DNA of 64,000 nucleotides from Streptomyces sp. CB01881. GTDB lineage: Bacteria > Actinomycetota > Actinomycetes > Streptomycetales > Streptomycetaceae. Every line of letters starts with the position of its first letter. Positions within the stretch are counted from its first letter, which is position 1. This document shows, piece after piece, positions 63,869 to 64,000 of this stretch. The DNA lies in assembly GCF_002953255.1 (NCBI RefSeq), contig NZ_CP026498.1, positions 423,862 through 487,861 of the forward strand, given 5' to 3'. Position numbers and translations under genes: made by a program. A model generated the notes under the pieces. That model was given only the letters and a program-made list of their open reading frames with translations, made no database searches and was not told the DNA's origin.

Positions 63869-64000
63869 CCGGCCACGCCCCGCCCGTCACCGGCACCGCC
63901 GTCCGGCCCGTGGTCACCGGTGTCGGCGTGCTCAGCGCGGCCGGCACCGGGCTCGGCGCGCTCGCCGAGGCCGCCGCCCACGGCAAGGCCGCCTTCACCA
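63865..64000 (+). CDS. Beta-ketoacyl-ACP synthase (KAS II type), N-terminus only
   Basis: ATG 63865 overlaps the previous stop (ATGA). The 45 codons present read TGHAPPVTGTAVRPVVTGVG, then VLSAAGTG, the V-V-T-G-x-G start of KAS II ketosynthases, and the gene leaves the window. It is translationally coupled to the carriers and is probably the chain-extending enzyme of the cluster. Confidence 0.8.
   Translation, partial: MTGHAPPVTGTAVRPVVTGVGVLSAAGTGLGALAEAAAHGKAAFT

Overview
The window is high-GC DNA, mostly with G or C at third codon positions. It has GTG and TTG starts, AGGAG-type ribosome sites and many actinobacterial families (SHOCT, DUF6325-like, DUF7144-like, MalT-type LuxR, Ppm-type mannosyltransferase). 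It is most likely the chromosome of a Streptomyces or Kitasatospora relative. I see no tRNA, rRNA, CRISPR array, insertion sequence or prophage gene.

Layout. (1) 1-13.5 kb: a secreted-type nuclease, a membrane-anchored protein with a sigma-like cytoplasmic part, a divergent FAD monooxygenase/TetR pair, a DUF7691-like gene with a disturbed 3' end, a 1,095-residue HEAT-like repeat protein, and an MMPL exporter followed by its probable MarR regulator, with a clear MarR-type operator. (2) 13.6-16.6 kb: a small secreted protein, the tail of a broken secreted protein, and a DHA2 drug exporter. (3) 16.6-22.5 kb: a stress-type group (SHOCT, DUF6325-like, MalT-like LuxR regulator, DUF7144-like, PLDc_N/SHOCT, GlsB-like). 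(4) 22.5-36.2 kb: an APC permease, polyprenol-phosphate mannosyltransferase, FUSC-type protein, VOC and SRPBCC pair, Tat-exported phospholipase C, an endonuclease-family protein that has lost catalytic residues, a CstR-like regulator with its operator, a PRC-barrel protein, an N-acetylglucosamine-kinase-like protein and a HAD-like protein. (5) 36.3-39 kb: gene remnants around a stand-alone DnaK. (6) 39.5-45.6 kb: a sugar or glycolipid locus (DegT aminotransferase, NAD epimerase, glycosyltransferase, polysaccharide deacetylase, SDR, DMT exporter). (7) 46.1-47.7 kb: two unrecognised proteins that both begin MSQVCN, plus a small downstream ORF. (8) 48.3 kb to the right edge: a biosynthetic gene cluster.

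The cluster at 48.3-64 kb is the most interesting part. It is built from free-standing parts: a lone condensation domain, a phosphopantetheinyl transferase, two thiolase-fold synthases, two ordinary carrier proteins, two odd carrier-like proteins, a free AMP ligase and the start of a ketosynthase. To these are added a glycosyltransferase, a DrrAB-type exporter, a methyltransferase, an alpha/beta hydrolase, and an alpha-hydroxyacid oxidase plus aminotransferase resembling Hmo and HpgT of hydroxyphenylglycine biosynthesis. My inference is that an aryl or amino-acid unit is made, activated onto a carrier, extended by dissociated ketosynthases, joined through an amide or ester bond by the lone condensation domain, glycosylated and exported. 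The cluster continues past the right edge.

A second theme is the number of perfect or near-perfect short tandem arrays in the spaces between genes (periods 7, 9, 10, 14, 15, 16, 17, 21 and 24 bp), plus two inside genes.
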